DNA from: Chlorobiota bacterium
GTDB taxonomy: Bacteria; Bacteroidota; Bacteroidia; Flavobacteriales; Flavobacteriaceae
DNA: 34,396 bases
NCBI GenBank assembly: GCA_013153655.1
Contig: JAADEB010000059.1
Span: 1-34,396 of the forward strand
Reading direction: 5' to 3'
The notes under the pieces are model-generated. The model saw only the letters and a program-made list of their open reading frames with translations. It was not told where the DNA came from and did not search any database. Positions 26,621 to 34,396 of this stretch are shown one piece after another (the first letter of the stretch is position 1; each line of letters begins with the position of its first letter). The position numbers and the translations under genes are program-made.

Positions 26621-26766
26621 ACAACTTTCTGTTTCGCGAGCAAATTATAAATAATTTTCGATTAATTCAAATAAATATTAGCTAAGAGGGACAGGGACAC
26701 TCCGAGGAGTTATGAAAAAGATTATTATCGAGCAAACCGCGGGAATATAGCCACGGGTACCAGGAT

Positions 26767-27054
26767 TTAGGATTTGTTTGAGTCTTCCTTGTCCACTTTT
26801 TTGACTTCGATACGGGGGAGGCCTTCTGCGGGGTCTTTCATTTTTTCGGGGTCGTCGGCCAGGGCATTCAAGTCTTTTACAATCTCTTCGATTTGTTCAT
26901 CGGTAAAGCCTTTGTCTTTGCAGGCCGTTTCCAGGGTACCCCAAATAGGTTCACCGCAGCGGATACATTTGATTCCGCGTACGCGCAGGAATTCTTCGGC
27001 AAAGGGATAATCTTCCACCAAATCTTCAATGGTAATATCTTTGGTAATAGGCAT
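26767..27054 (-). CDS. DUF1858 domain-containing protein
   Basis: MPITKDITIEDLVEDYPFAEEFLRVRGIKCIRCGEPIWGTLETACKDKGFTDEQIEEIVKDL. Confidence 0.85.
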   Translation of the reverse strand: MPITKDITIEDLVEDYPFAEEFLRVRGIKCIRCGEPIWGTLETACKDKGFTDEQIEEIVKDLNALADDPEKMKDPAEGLPRIEVKKVDKEDSNKS

Positions 27055-27106
27055 TTGAATCGGTTTTGGGATTTTTGCAGGGTCAAAATTACAAAAAAAT
27101 CGGTGG

Positions 27107-27120
27107 CCGAAGCGCTTCGG
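27107..27120. promoter_or_regulatory. 14-bp perfect palindrome CCGAAGCGCTTCGG in divergent intergenic region
   Basis: Direct read; 16 bp upstream of the -7 element at 27136. Confidence 0.4.
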
Positions 27121-27135
27121 AAAAAGGAAAAATCC

Positions 27136-27143
27136 TATATTTG
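27136..27143 (+). promoter_or_regulatory. -7 element TATATTTG
   Basis: Exact TAnnTTTG match, 5 bp before the ATG at 27149. Confidence 0.5.
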
Positions 27144-27148
27144 TACAT

Positions 27149-28099
27149 ATGAAAAAGAACCTGGAACAACATATTGCCGACCTGCTGCAACGTTATGATT
27201 TGGTAACGGTGCCGGGGTTCGGAACCTTTGTAGCCAAGCGAAAACCGGCATATTATGCGGAGGAAGACCACAGCTTTTTTCCGCCTTCCAAAGATTTGAC
27301 CTTTAATCTCCGCTTACGTACCGACGACGGACTGCTCAGCGACAGCATCGCGCGCCGGGAAAACATGACCCGCGCGGAGGCCCGCCGTTTGATCGACCGC
27401 ATTACCGACGAATGGGTTGCCGGCCTCAACCGTCACGGTCATCTCTATTTGGATCCGCTCGGCTCTTTTGTGTTTCATGACGGTAAGCTTAGGTTTATTT
27501 CCGCTCCGGGCATTAATTTTTTGCCGGAAGCTTTCGGTTTGCATCCCGTAGTACGCAGACCGGTTGAAAAACACGAAACCTTATTGACTTCCATTCCTAA
27601 AACAAAAACACCGGTGTACACATTGCCTACTTCCCGAAAATTATCCGTAAAAAGAACCGTAATGACCGCCGCCGCCGCACTTTTGATAGCGGGTTCGGTG
27701 GCATGGACTTTTATGCATTTCGGCTCCGCATCCATGTCCGGAACCGAAACCGTTCAGCAAGCTTCCTATACTTTGGAAGCCACCTTTCCGCCGGTTAAAA
27801 TTCATCCGGTCAAAAAGGCCGTGAATGAAACATTGACACAAGATAACCGGACAGCCGGCACGGAAGTGCAAGGTCCTACTTACTACCTCATTGCAGGTGC
27901 TTTCGGCCAAGAAGCCAATGCGCGCAAATTGATGGAACGCTTGGCAGCCGAAGGGTATACACCCGTAGAGGCGGGAACCAATGCCAAAGGTTTGCATTTG
28001 GTGGCCATTGCCGCTTATAAGGATGCCGGAGAGGCTCAAAAAGCCAAACAAGAATTGCGTGCCGCAGGCAAAGAAGTTTGGATTCTTACAAAAGGTTAA
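27149..28099 (+). CDS. HU-like (CCDC81 type) and SPOR domain membrane protein
   Basis: N-terminal MKKNLEQHIADLLQRYDLVTVPGFGTFVA.., central TM, C-terminal SPOR YYLIAGAFGQEANARKLMERLAAEGYTPVE.. Confidence 0.85.
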   Translation: MKKNLEQHIADLLQRYDLVTVPGFGTFVAKRKPAYYAEEDHSFFPPSKDLTFNLRLRTDDGLLSDSIARRENMTRAEARRLIDRITDEWVAGLNRHGHLYLDPLGSFVFHDGKLRFISAPGINFLPEAFGLHPVVRRPVEKHETLLTSIPKTKTPVYTLPTSRKLSVKRTVMTAAAALLIAGSVAWTFMHFGSASMSGTETVQQASYTLEATFPPVKIHPVKKAVNETLTQDNRTAGTEVQGPTYYLIAGAFGQEANARKLMERLAAEGYTPVEAGTNAKGLHLVAIAAYKDAGEAQKAKQELRAAGKEVWILTKG

Positions 28100-28133
28100 G
28101 TTTTTTAGTCGAAAATCATTTGATAAAATTTTC

Positions 28134-28169
28134 CATAAAAAACGACCGGTCCGTAATGGACCGGTCGAA
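28134..28169 (-). terminator. Intrinsic terminator between convergent genes
   Basis: CGACCGGTCC-GTAAT-GGACCGGTCG with minus-strand TTTTTT tail. Confidence 0.85.
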
Positions 28170-28191
28170 TTGTTTTGTGGTAAACGGTGTT

Positions 28192-29907
28192 TTATTTAAC
28201 CAATAATTTCAATACGGATACGCGATTTCCTTCACGTACACGCAGCATATAGATGCCGGGACGTACTTGCAGGCGGATCCATCCGTTGCCTTGGAGGCGG
28301 GTGGTAAGAATTGTTTTACCCGTAATATCCACCAATTGAACCGATTTTTCCAAACCGGCAGGCGTATGGATGTAGACGTTTCCACCGGTTACGGGGTTGG
28401 GATAGATGCGCAAGCCGGCAATGGGATTTGTGCTCATGCCAAGCGTAATATCGTTAATGCTTCGAGGATATACTTGGGGATGTCCGTAATACTCAGCACC
28501 TATTCCCGTTACATCCACTTCTTCGGTGGGTATGCTTTCTCCGGCAAGATCGGAGAAGAATACACGTAAGGTAGTGGTATCCGTAGCGTTATACAGATCA
28601 TAATTGGTGCGAGCCTCGAAGACGGTATTGCCTCCGGAGGTATCGATACGGACACGGGTGAACTTGATCAATTCCGATTCGTAATCGTCATGATTGGCAT
28701 TGAAATCGGCAATATTTACTTCCTGAGGCGTAACGGTATTATTGGAAGAAGAAGTGCCGGGGTCAACGGTGGGAATCAATTCCATCATACCAGCATAGGA
28801 TGCCAATTTACCTTTCAGGTTGGTTACACCGTCATACAAGTTGTATTGGTTATAATCGATTACAGCGTTAGGGTCATAAATCATGATACCGGCGGAAGCA
28901 TCCTGTACGAAAGCATTAAGTCTTCCGCGATTTTCTTGCCCGCCAATAATAATCACTTCACCGGTTACTTCGTAATAATCGCCAATGGTTCCTGCACGCA
29001 AGGCCGCCAGGTCAGCCACTTGGGTGTAGGAAGCGATGGTGAAGCTCACTTGATCGGTTACAGCAGGATTTAGAGAGTTGCCGGTGCTATCCACTAATTC
29101 CATGCTCACGCTATGATTACCTTGCGAAAGACCTGTCAATTGGATGGGATCGGTATCGTATTTGTCTTGTGAAGCACCGCCGTCAACGGAATAAACGATA
29201 TAACCGTCGCCGCCGGATTGTGCCACGGTGAAATTGTTTACGGTGAATTCCACGGTAACATCGGTGGTTTCGGGATTGAACACATAACCGTCGGAAGGGG
29301 AGGTAATGAGCAATTCGGGTTGGGAGCTACATCCGTTGTAGGACCCCAGCTGGTCCCAACCGGCATCCCTGTCCAGAACATTCCATTGGGAATCGTCGGC
29401 ATTGGTTCCGGCCGATACGGCCCAGTCGGTGGTGGGGCTACATACAGTGGATTTTCGGATGAGTGTATGATTCACGGTAGCATTGGACACACCTGCTACC
29501 GTCCAACCATCACCAGGATCCACACCCACTTCGCCGATTACATCCAACGGGTTACCGTTTTTTGTCAAAACCACGGCGTCGTCACCATTAAAATAAGTTA
29601 CCGTGGAGGTGGTGTCGGCTGCATTAAGAATGGCTTGATCGGCACTGGAATTGGCAATCACATAAACGTCGCCGGAAGCCAATGTGCCGGTAAGGGTCAA
29701 TGAATTTGTCGCTGTGCTATCTCCGTTGGCATACAGTTCCACGGCATATTGCGAAAGGTCAACATCGGCGCCGGTTCCGTTGTAAATTTCCAAAAATTTG
29801 TTGTTAGACGAACCTTCGCCGTATTTGCTGAAATACAAGTCGGTGGCTTGGCCGTAAGCCAGACTTGTCAGTAAGAAGGACATGAAAAGAAAATAGATTT
29901 TTTTCAT
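28192..29907 (-). CDS. Lamin-tail-domain secreted protein with T9SS C-terminal domain
   Basis: DLYFSKYGEGSSNNKFLEIYNGTGADVDLSQYAVELY..; C-terminal RIYPNPVTGGNVYIHTPAGLEKSVQLVDITGKTI..GIYMLRVREGNRVSVLKLLVK. Confidence 0.9.
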   Translation of the reverse strand: MKKIYFLFMSFLLTSLAYGQATDLYFSKYGEGSSNNKFLEIYNGTGADVDLSQYAVELYANGDSTATNSLTLTGTLASGDVYVIANSSADQAILNAADTTSTVTYFNGDDAVVLTKNGNPLDVIGEVGVDPGDGWTVAGVSNATVNHTLIRKSTVCSPTTDWAVSAGTNADDSQWNVLDRDAGWDQLGSYNGCSSQPELLITSPSDGYVFNPETTDVTVEFTVNNFTVAQSGGDGYIVYSVDGGASQDKYDTDPIQLTGLSQGNHSVSMELVDSTGNSLNPAVTDQVSFTIASYTQVADLAALRAGTIGDYYEVTGEVIIIGGQENRGRLNAFVQDASAGIMIYDPNAVIDYNQYNLYDGVTNLKGKLASYAGMMELIPTVDPGTSSSNNTVTPQEVNIADFNANHDDYESELIKFTRVRIDTSGGNTVFEARTNYDLYNATDTTTLRVFFSDLAGESIPTEEVDVTGIGAEYYGHPQVYPRSINDITLGMSTNPIAGLRIYPNPVTGGNVYIHTPAGLEKSVQLVDITGKTILTTRLQGNGWIRLQVRPGIYMLRVREGNRVSVLKLLVK

Positions 29908-30016
29908 AATGAAGAGGTTTTGAGATTTTTCAAGTTGAAAGTTACGCATTTCCTTCGGATTGAAAAAAGATTTTTTACATAAAATTTTCAAAAAATCTTG
30001 TCTTTCCATACCACAT

Positions 30017-30050
30017 AAAAAAACCGTCCACCCCGGAAGGCGGACGGCCG
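30017..30050 (-). terminator. Intrinsic terminator downstream of the subtilase gene
   Basis: Minus strand CCGTCCGCCTTCCGGGGTGGACGGTTTTTTT. Confidence 0.8.
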
Positions 30051-30074
30051 GTTATTATTATTTATGGTGGTAAA

Positions 30075-31808
30075 TTATTTCGTGCCGGCGGCTTTTTTCT
30101 TTTCGGCCAATTCTTTGGCCATTTGAAGGGCGCGGTAAGCATTTACGATACGGCCGCTTTTGGACAAGGCTTCGAAGGGTTTTACCTCGGGTTCCTTGCT
30201 ACCGTCTTCACTGGGAACAAACACCATGATCACCGGCGCGATACCCGAATCCATCAGGATGTGTTTTACCTCGGAGGCCGTCAGTTCGGGATAACGCGAA
30301 CGAATCAAGGCGGCTACACCGGCGGCATCCGGAGCGGCCATGGAGGTGCCGTTGAAGGAAGCATAATCGCTGAAAGGCACGGTGGAGTAAATATCCACGC
30401 CGGGCGAAAATACGTCCACGGTGGTTTTGCCGTAGTTGCTGAACGAAGCGGGCAGGTCGGCTCCGAAGAAAGGACTGTAAGCACCGATGGTGATAAAGTT
30501 GTCGGCGATTTCTTGTCCGGGTTTTTCGCCGTCGTTGGGATAGGAGATGAATTCGCCGAATTTGTCCATATCCTTGGCATCGTTTCCGGCGGCATTGACG
30601 ATAAGCACATCGTGATCGGCGGCGTATTTGATGGCATCCCATACCCAATCCTTATGGGGGGAGAAATATTTACCGAAACTGCAATTGATAATTTTGGCGC
30701 CGTTATCCACCGCGTAGCGAATACCCAGCGCAATGTCTTTATCATATTCGTCACCGTCGGGAACGGCACGGATGGGCATGATCAGCACTTTGTCGGCCAC
30801 GCCGTTGATGCCGATACCGTTGTTGCGCTTGGCGGCAATAATACCGGCCACGTGGGTGGCATGAGCTTCGTCGGCGTCCACGGGGCGTACGTCGGGATTG
30901 CCGTAATTGCGGTCGTTCCAATCGTCGGGGTTGTCGCCCACTACGGCACGGCCGTTGAAGTCGATGTTCAGGTTGTATTTCAATTGGCCTTCCATATATT
31001 TGCGAAAACGTTCGATTCTTTTGTTGTGGCTGTTCAATCCTTGAAGATATTTTTCTTTGGCGGCCAGAATTTTTTCATCATCCGTTTGGATGGCCTTTAC
31101 TTTTTCTTCGGTAAGTTCATCGGTTTTAAGGTAATCTTTTAGGGTATTTTCCACCTGTGCAACCATGGCCTCATACATTTTCAGCTGGCGTTCCATGCCT
31201 TTGGCTTCTTTGAGTTTTTCGGCCAATTTTTTTTCGGCGCGTTGATAGAGGCGGAACATTTCGCGGTCTTTTTCGGGAATTTGGTCGATGGTTTTACCGG
31301 CCCACAGCGGTCGGTATTTGGCCACGATGCGGGTGAGTTCCAGTTGTTCGGCATAGGCTTTGCGTCCGTCGCGGTTGCCCAGGAAATTCCAGCCGTGTAC
31401 GTCGTCCACGTAGCCGTTGTGATCGTCATCGATGCCGTTGCCGGGAATTTCGTCGCGGTTGGTCCAAATCACGTCTTTGAGGTCTTCGTGATCAATGTCC
31501 ATACCGGAGTCCAGGACGGCCACTATGACGGTGTCGCCCTTGGGAAGGTCCTTCATCAATTCGGCGTAGGCGCGGTTGACGCTCATGCCGGGAAGTTTGT
31601 CGGTCAGCGGGTCTTTGTGTTGCCAGCCGCGTACTTCTTCGCGGGTGTAGAGTGCGCTGATTTTGTCGGGAACGGATGCTTCGGTTTTGGCGGCGGTTTC
31701 GGTTCCTTCGGCTTTTTTTGCCTCGCCGGCGGTTTTCCGGAAAGCGCCACAACCGGTCATACCGTAGGCCAACAGACCTACGAGTACTATTCTTGCTATT
31801 GTTTTCAT
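30075..31808 (-). CDS. S8 family (subtilisin-like) serine peptidase, lipoprotein
   Basis: AVLDSGMDIDHEDL, HATHVAGIIAA and NGTSMAAPDAAGVAAL catalytic motifs; lipobox GMTGCGAF. Confidence 0.93.
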   Translation of the reverse strand: MKTIARIVLVGLLAYGMTGCGAFRKTAGEAKKAEGTETAAKTEASVPDKISALYTREEVRGWQHKDPLTDKLPGMSVNRAYAELMKDLPKGDTVIVAVLDSGMDIDHEDLKDVIWTNRDEIPGNGIDDDHNGYVDDVHGWNFLGNRDGRKAYAEQLELTRIVAKYRPLWAGKTIDQIPEKDREMFRLYQRAEKKLAEKLKEAKGMERQLKMYEAMVAQVENTLKDYLKTDELTEEKVKAIQTDDEKILAAKEKYLQGLNSHNKRIERFRKYMEGQLKYNLNIDFNGRAVVGDNPDDWNDRNYGNPDVRPVDADEAHATHVAGIIAAKRNNGIGINGVADKVLIMPIRAVPDGDEYDKDIALGIRYAVDNGAKIINCSFGKYFSPHKDWVWDAIKYAADHDVLIVNAAGNDAKDMDKFGEFISYPNDGEKPGQEIADNFITIGAYSPFFGADLPASFSNYGKTTVDVFSPGVDIYSTVPFSDYASFNGTSMAAPDAAGVAALIRSRYPELTASEVKHILMDSGIAPVIMVFVPSEDGSKEPEVKPFEALSKSGRIVNAYRALQMAKELAEKKKAAGTK

Positions 31809-31825
31809 ATTAATGTAAAATGGTT

Positions 31826-32689
31826 TTATAGGTTAATAAATTCGTGCAAAGTTAAAATTTTATCCAATCGAACGCCTTTGTCGGTATGTTTGACGGTGAT
31901 GATTTCGTTTTCGGGATCGTGTTCCAGGAAGAGGTAAATGCCGTTGTCGGCGGCCCAGTTGAGGAAATCGTCTTTTTCGTCCAGGGTAATCAGCGGCCGT
32001 GTGTCGTAGCCCATCACATAAGGCAGGGGAATGTGTCCCGTGGTGGGAAGCAGGTCGGCCATGAACACCAAGGTTTTGTCGCCATGGTAAAGCACCGGTA
32101 GCATTTGGCTTTCGGTATGGCCGCTGACAAAAATAAAATCCATTTTCAGATCGGTGGCTCCCAGGCGGTTGCCCGCGTCGGGAGTGGGGACGAAATGCAG
32201 CACGCCGTGTTCTTGGAGGGGTACAAAATTTTCTTTCAGGAACGAAGCGCGTTCGCGCCGGTTGGGATGTACGGCCCAATCCCAGTGTTTTTCATTGGAC
32301 CAGTAGCGTGCTCGCGGGAAGGCGGGAACGAGGTTGCCCTCTTGGTCGCGGATAACCGATCCGCCGCAATGGTCGAAATGGAGGTGGGTCATGATCACGT
32401 CGGTGATGTCGTCCGGCGTGTAGCCCAGTTCTTCCAATTTGCGGTAGAGGCCGCCGCGGTTGGTGGGTTTGTAGTAGCCGAAAAATTTGTCGCTTTGTTT
32501 GTCGCCCATACCCGTGTCGATGAGGATAAGCCGGTCGCCGTCTTCGATGAGGAGGCTCCGGGTGGCCATTTGAATGAGGTTGTCTTCGTCGGCCGGGTTG
32601 GTGCGTTGCCAGAGCGTTTTGGGTACCACGCCGAACATGGCGCCGCCGTCCAGCTTGAAGTTTTCGTGAATGAGCGAGTGGAGTTTCAT
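31826..32689 (-). CDS. MBL-fold metallo-hydrolase (lactonase-like)
   Basis: VIMTHLHFDHCGGSV and downstream HTESQMLPVLYHGDKTLVFMADLLPTTGHI. Confidence 0.9.
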   Translation of the reverse strand: MKLHSLIHENFKLDGGAMFGVVPKTLWQRTNPADEDNLIQMATRSLLIEDGDRLILIDTGMGDKQSDKFFGYYKPTNRGGLYRKLEELGYTPDDITDVIMTHLHFDHCGGSVIRDQEGNLVPAFPRARYWSNEKHWDWAVHPNRRERASFLKENFVPLQEHGVLHFVPTPDAGNRLGATDLKMDFIFVSGHTESQMLPVLYHGDKTLVFMADLLPTTGHIPLPYVMGYDTRPLITLDEKDDFLNWAADNGIYLFLEHDPENEIITVKHTDKGVRLDKILTLHEFINL

Positions 32690-33441
32690 AGGTTGAGTTT
32701 TTCCATCAACTCGTCGGTGAGTTCCAGGTTATGGTAAACGTTTTGTACGTCGTCTTCGTCTTCGAATTTTTCGGCCAGTTTCAGGATTTTTTCCGCTTGG
32801 TCCAGCGGCAGGGTTTTGGTGGTTTTGGGGATGCGTTGGAGGCCGGCGTTTTTCACTTCGATACCCAATTCTTCCAGTTTGGACGCCATGAGGCCGAAAT
32901 CTTTGTAATCGGTATAGACGGTGATGAATTCGTCGTCGGTTTCGATATCTTCGGCGCCGCCGTCGATAAGTTCCATTTCCAGCTCTTCGGGATCCATGCC
33001 GGCTGTTTTTTCTTTTTCAATGGTAAAAACGCCCTTGCGGTCGAACACATATTCCAGGGAGCCTGTTTTGCCCAGTTCGCCGCCGTTTTTGTTGAATATG
33101 GAGCGTATGATACCCACGGTGCGGTTGGTGTTGTCCGTGGCCGTTTCGATGATGAAGGCGATGCCATAGGGTCCGTAGCCTTCGAAGGTAACTTCCTGAT
33201 AGTTTTCGGCATCTTTGCCCGAAGCTTTCTTAATGGCCCGTTGGATATTATCCTTGGGCATATTCACGCCGCGCGCATTGGCGATAGCCCGCCGTAATGC
33301 GGGATTGCTTTCCGGGTCGGGACCGCCTTGGCGAACGGCAATATTGATTTCACGTAATACTTTGGTAAACATTTTGGCCCGCTTGGCGTCCTGTGCGCCT
33401 TTGCGGTGCTTGATATTGGCCCATTTACTATGTCCTGCCAT
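32686..33441 (-). CDS. yebC: YebC/PmpR family transcriptional regulator / translation factor
   Basis: MAGHSKWANIKHRKGAQDAKRAKMFTKVLREINIAVRQGGPDPESNPALRRAIANARGVNMPKDNIQRAIKKA. Confidence 0.96.
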   Translation of the reverse strand: MAGHSKWANIKHRKGAQDAKRAKMFTKVLREINIAVRQGGPDPESNPALRRAIANARGVNMPKDNIQRAIKKASGKDAENYQEVTFEGYGPYGIAFIIETATDNTNRTVGIIRSIFNKNGGELGKTGSLEYVFDRKGVFTIEKEKTAGMDPEELEMELIDGGAEDIETDDEFITVYTDYKDFGLMASKLEELGIEVKNAGLQRIPKTTKTLPLDQAEKILKLAEKFEDEDDVQNVYHNLELTDELMEKLNL

Positions 33442-33540
33442 ACATTATAATTTATAATTATCCATCCACAAAGTTAATTAAAATATTGGTGATTTGCTGC
33501 GGGGGCGTTGAATCGTAGAATTGTGCAATCGGTAATTTTT

Positions 33541-33920
33541 GTTGAAGAGTTGAAAAGTTGAAAAGTTGAATGGATTGATTTACTTTTTGTTAAACCGTTA
33601 AATCGTGCAATCGTTAAATCGGATTGACTGATGACCGGTGACCGATGACGGATGTGTTTTTTGGGACACGGGGAACGGGAAACGGGGAATGTGTTTTTTC
33701 TGTTGAATAGTTGAAGGGTTGAAGAGTTGAATAGACTTGTTAAATCGTTAAATCGTGAAACCGTTAAATCGTTAAGTCGGTTTGACTGATGACCGGTGAC
33801 CGGTGCATTTTCGGAACAAGGGGAATGGGAAACGGGGAACATGTTTTTTCTGTTGAATAGTTGAAGGGTTGAAGAGTTGAATAGACTTGTTAAATCGTTA
33901 AATCGTTGAACCGTGCAATC
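33541..33920 (+). repeat. Composite modular intergenic repeat, ~150-bp period
   Basis: A 65-bp block TGTTTTTTCTGTTGAATAGTTGAAGGGTTGAAGAGTTGAATAGACTTGTTAAATCGTTAAATCGT is identical at 33692..33756 and 33842..33906; a degenerate copy lies at ~33541..33690. Confidence 0.88.
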
Positions 33921-33924
33921 GTAT

Positions 33925-33990
33925 GTCATTTCGACAGAAGACCGAAGGGAGCGACGCCGAGTCCGCCTCAGGCGGGAGAAATCTCCTTTT
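33925..33990 (+). repeat. REP-like unit (ATTTCGA..GAAATCTC family), copy C
   Basis: GTCATTTCGACAGAAGACCGAAGGGAGCGACGCCGAGTCCGCCTCAGGCGGGAGAAATCTCCTTTT, with internal CCGCC-TCA-GGCGG hairpin. Confidence 0.6.
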
Positions 33991-34087
33991 CGGGAAACTG
34001 AGAACGTAGAACGGGAAACGTGTTTTTTTGGGACGCAGACAACACGGGTATCACGGATTTTTTTTGGATTTTTTAATTGATGATTTC

Positions 34088-34220
34088 GTAGAGACGCCGT
34101 ATGTGGCGTATCGTTCTATCATTATATTCATGAATCATGTAGAGACGCGATGCATCGCGTCTCTACCATATGATGATTTGATGGTCGAAACGTAGAGACG
34201 CCGGTATACGGCGTCTTTAC
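34088..34220. repeat. Three tandemly spaced GTAGAGACGC palindromic units
   Basis: 34139..34166 GTAGAGACGCGATGCATCGCGTCTCTAC is a perfect 28-bp palindrome. 34192..34220 GTAGAGACGCCGGTATACGGCGTCTTTAC has one mismatch. 34088..34120 is a degenerate unit. Confidence 0.85.
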
Positions 34221-34284
34221 ATCCCGTTAATCGTTATACGTTTTCCATTTCACGTTTCCCGTTCCACGTTATCCGTTTACCGGT

Positions 34285-34396
34285 GCCGGCTTTGTGCGCC
34301 GGGTTTGCGCGAGGGGGCGAAGCGATATGCGCGGAGGCCTTGCCGAAGTTCCGGCCGCGGAATGCCGGCGGACAGAGGGGAGCCGCCATTCCGCGG
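34285..34396. other. GC-rich, hairpin-rich element truncated by the window end
   Basis: CCGGC..GCCGG hairpin (34286..34302) and CCGCGGAATG (34355..34364) / CATTCCGCGG (34387..34396) perfect inverted repeat in an otherwise AT-rich spacer. Confidence 0.55.

Noticed and set aside
30123-31142. 339-aa plus-strand ORF and 31242..31937
   Set aside because: Antisense to the subtilase gene, whose catalytic motifs are clear.
17820-33440. Genomic island bounded by tRNA-Val and inverted repeats
   Set aside because: The content is mainly housekeeping (tmRNA, yebC, permease) with no integrase, so an integrative island is unlikely; the inverted repeat pair is kept only as a repeat observation.
33541-33920. 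Possible CRISPR array
   Set aside because: The 150-bp period, degenerate micro-tandem internal structure and lack of unique uniform spacers do not fit CRISPR; no cas genes in the window.
33474-33929. 151-aa minus ORF with repeated FNSSTLQLFN and RFNDLT blocks
   Set aside because: It is a translation of the intergenic word repeats; the amino-acid repeats simply mirror the DNA words. No signal, domain or gene-like composition.

Overview
The window is a chromosomal segment of a Bacteroidota bacterium. The evidence is T9SS C-terminal sorting domains, GLPGLI-family and TonB-receptor-like outer-membrane proteins, TAnnTTTG promoter elements, and a tmRNA tag reading GEANFALAA. The left ~5.9 kb is AT-rich accessory DNA: a GLPGLI gene, a TonB-receptor-like barrel gene and an uncharacterised secreted-protein gene. 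Just upstream of these lie the remains or partial copy of a second GLPGLI/barrel locus. The rest is mostly housekeeping and cell-envelope genes: a metallopeptidase/WD40/barrel fusion, Omp28/thioredoxin, DUF4197, asparaginase, PfkB kinase, LolC-like permease, NamZ, GH20, a START-like protein, DUF1858, an HU/SPOR protein, a lamin-tail T9SS protein, a subtilase, an MBL hydrolase and YebC. It also carries tRNA-Val(GAC), a tRNA-Pro whose anticodon reads AGG, and tmRNA. The most unusual signal is a dispersed modular intergenic repeat system at ~14.85-14.95, 17.04-17.75 and 33.5-34.4 kb. It is built from short degenerate words (TTGAA.., TTAAATCG.., GATGACCGGTGACC.., GGGAAACGGGGAAC..). These occur in the same order in opposite orientation 16 kb apart, and are mixed with REP-like ATTCCGA..GGAATCTC units and GTAGAGACGC palindromes. 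No CRISPR array, prophage or intact transposase was found. All calls come from reading the sequence and the supplied ORF track; no database search was possible.
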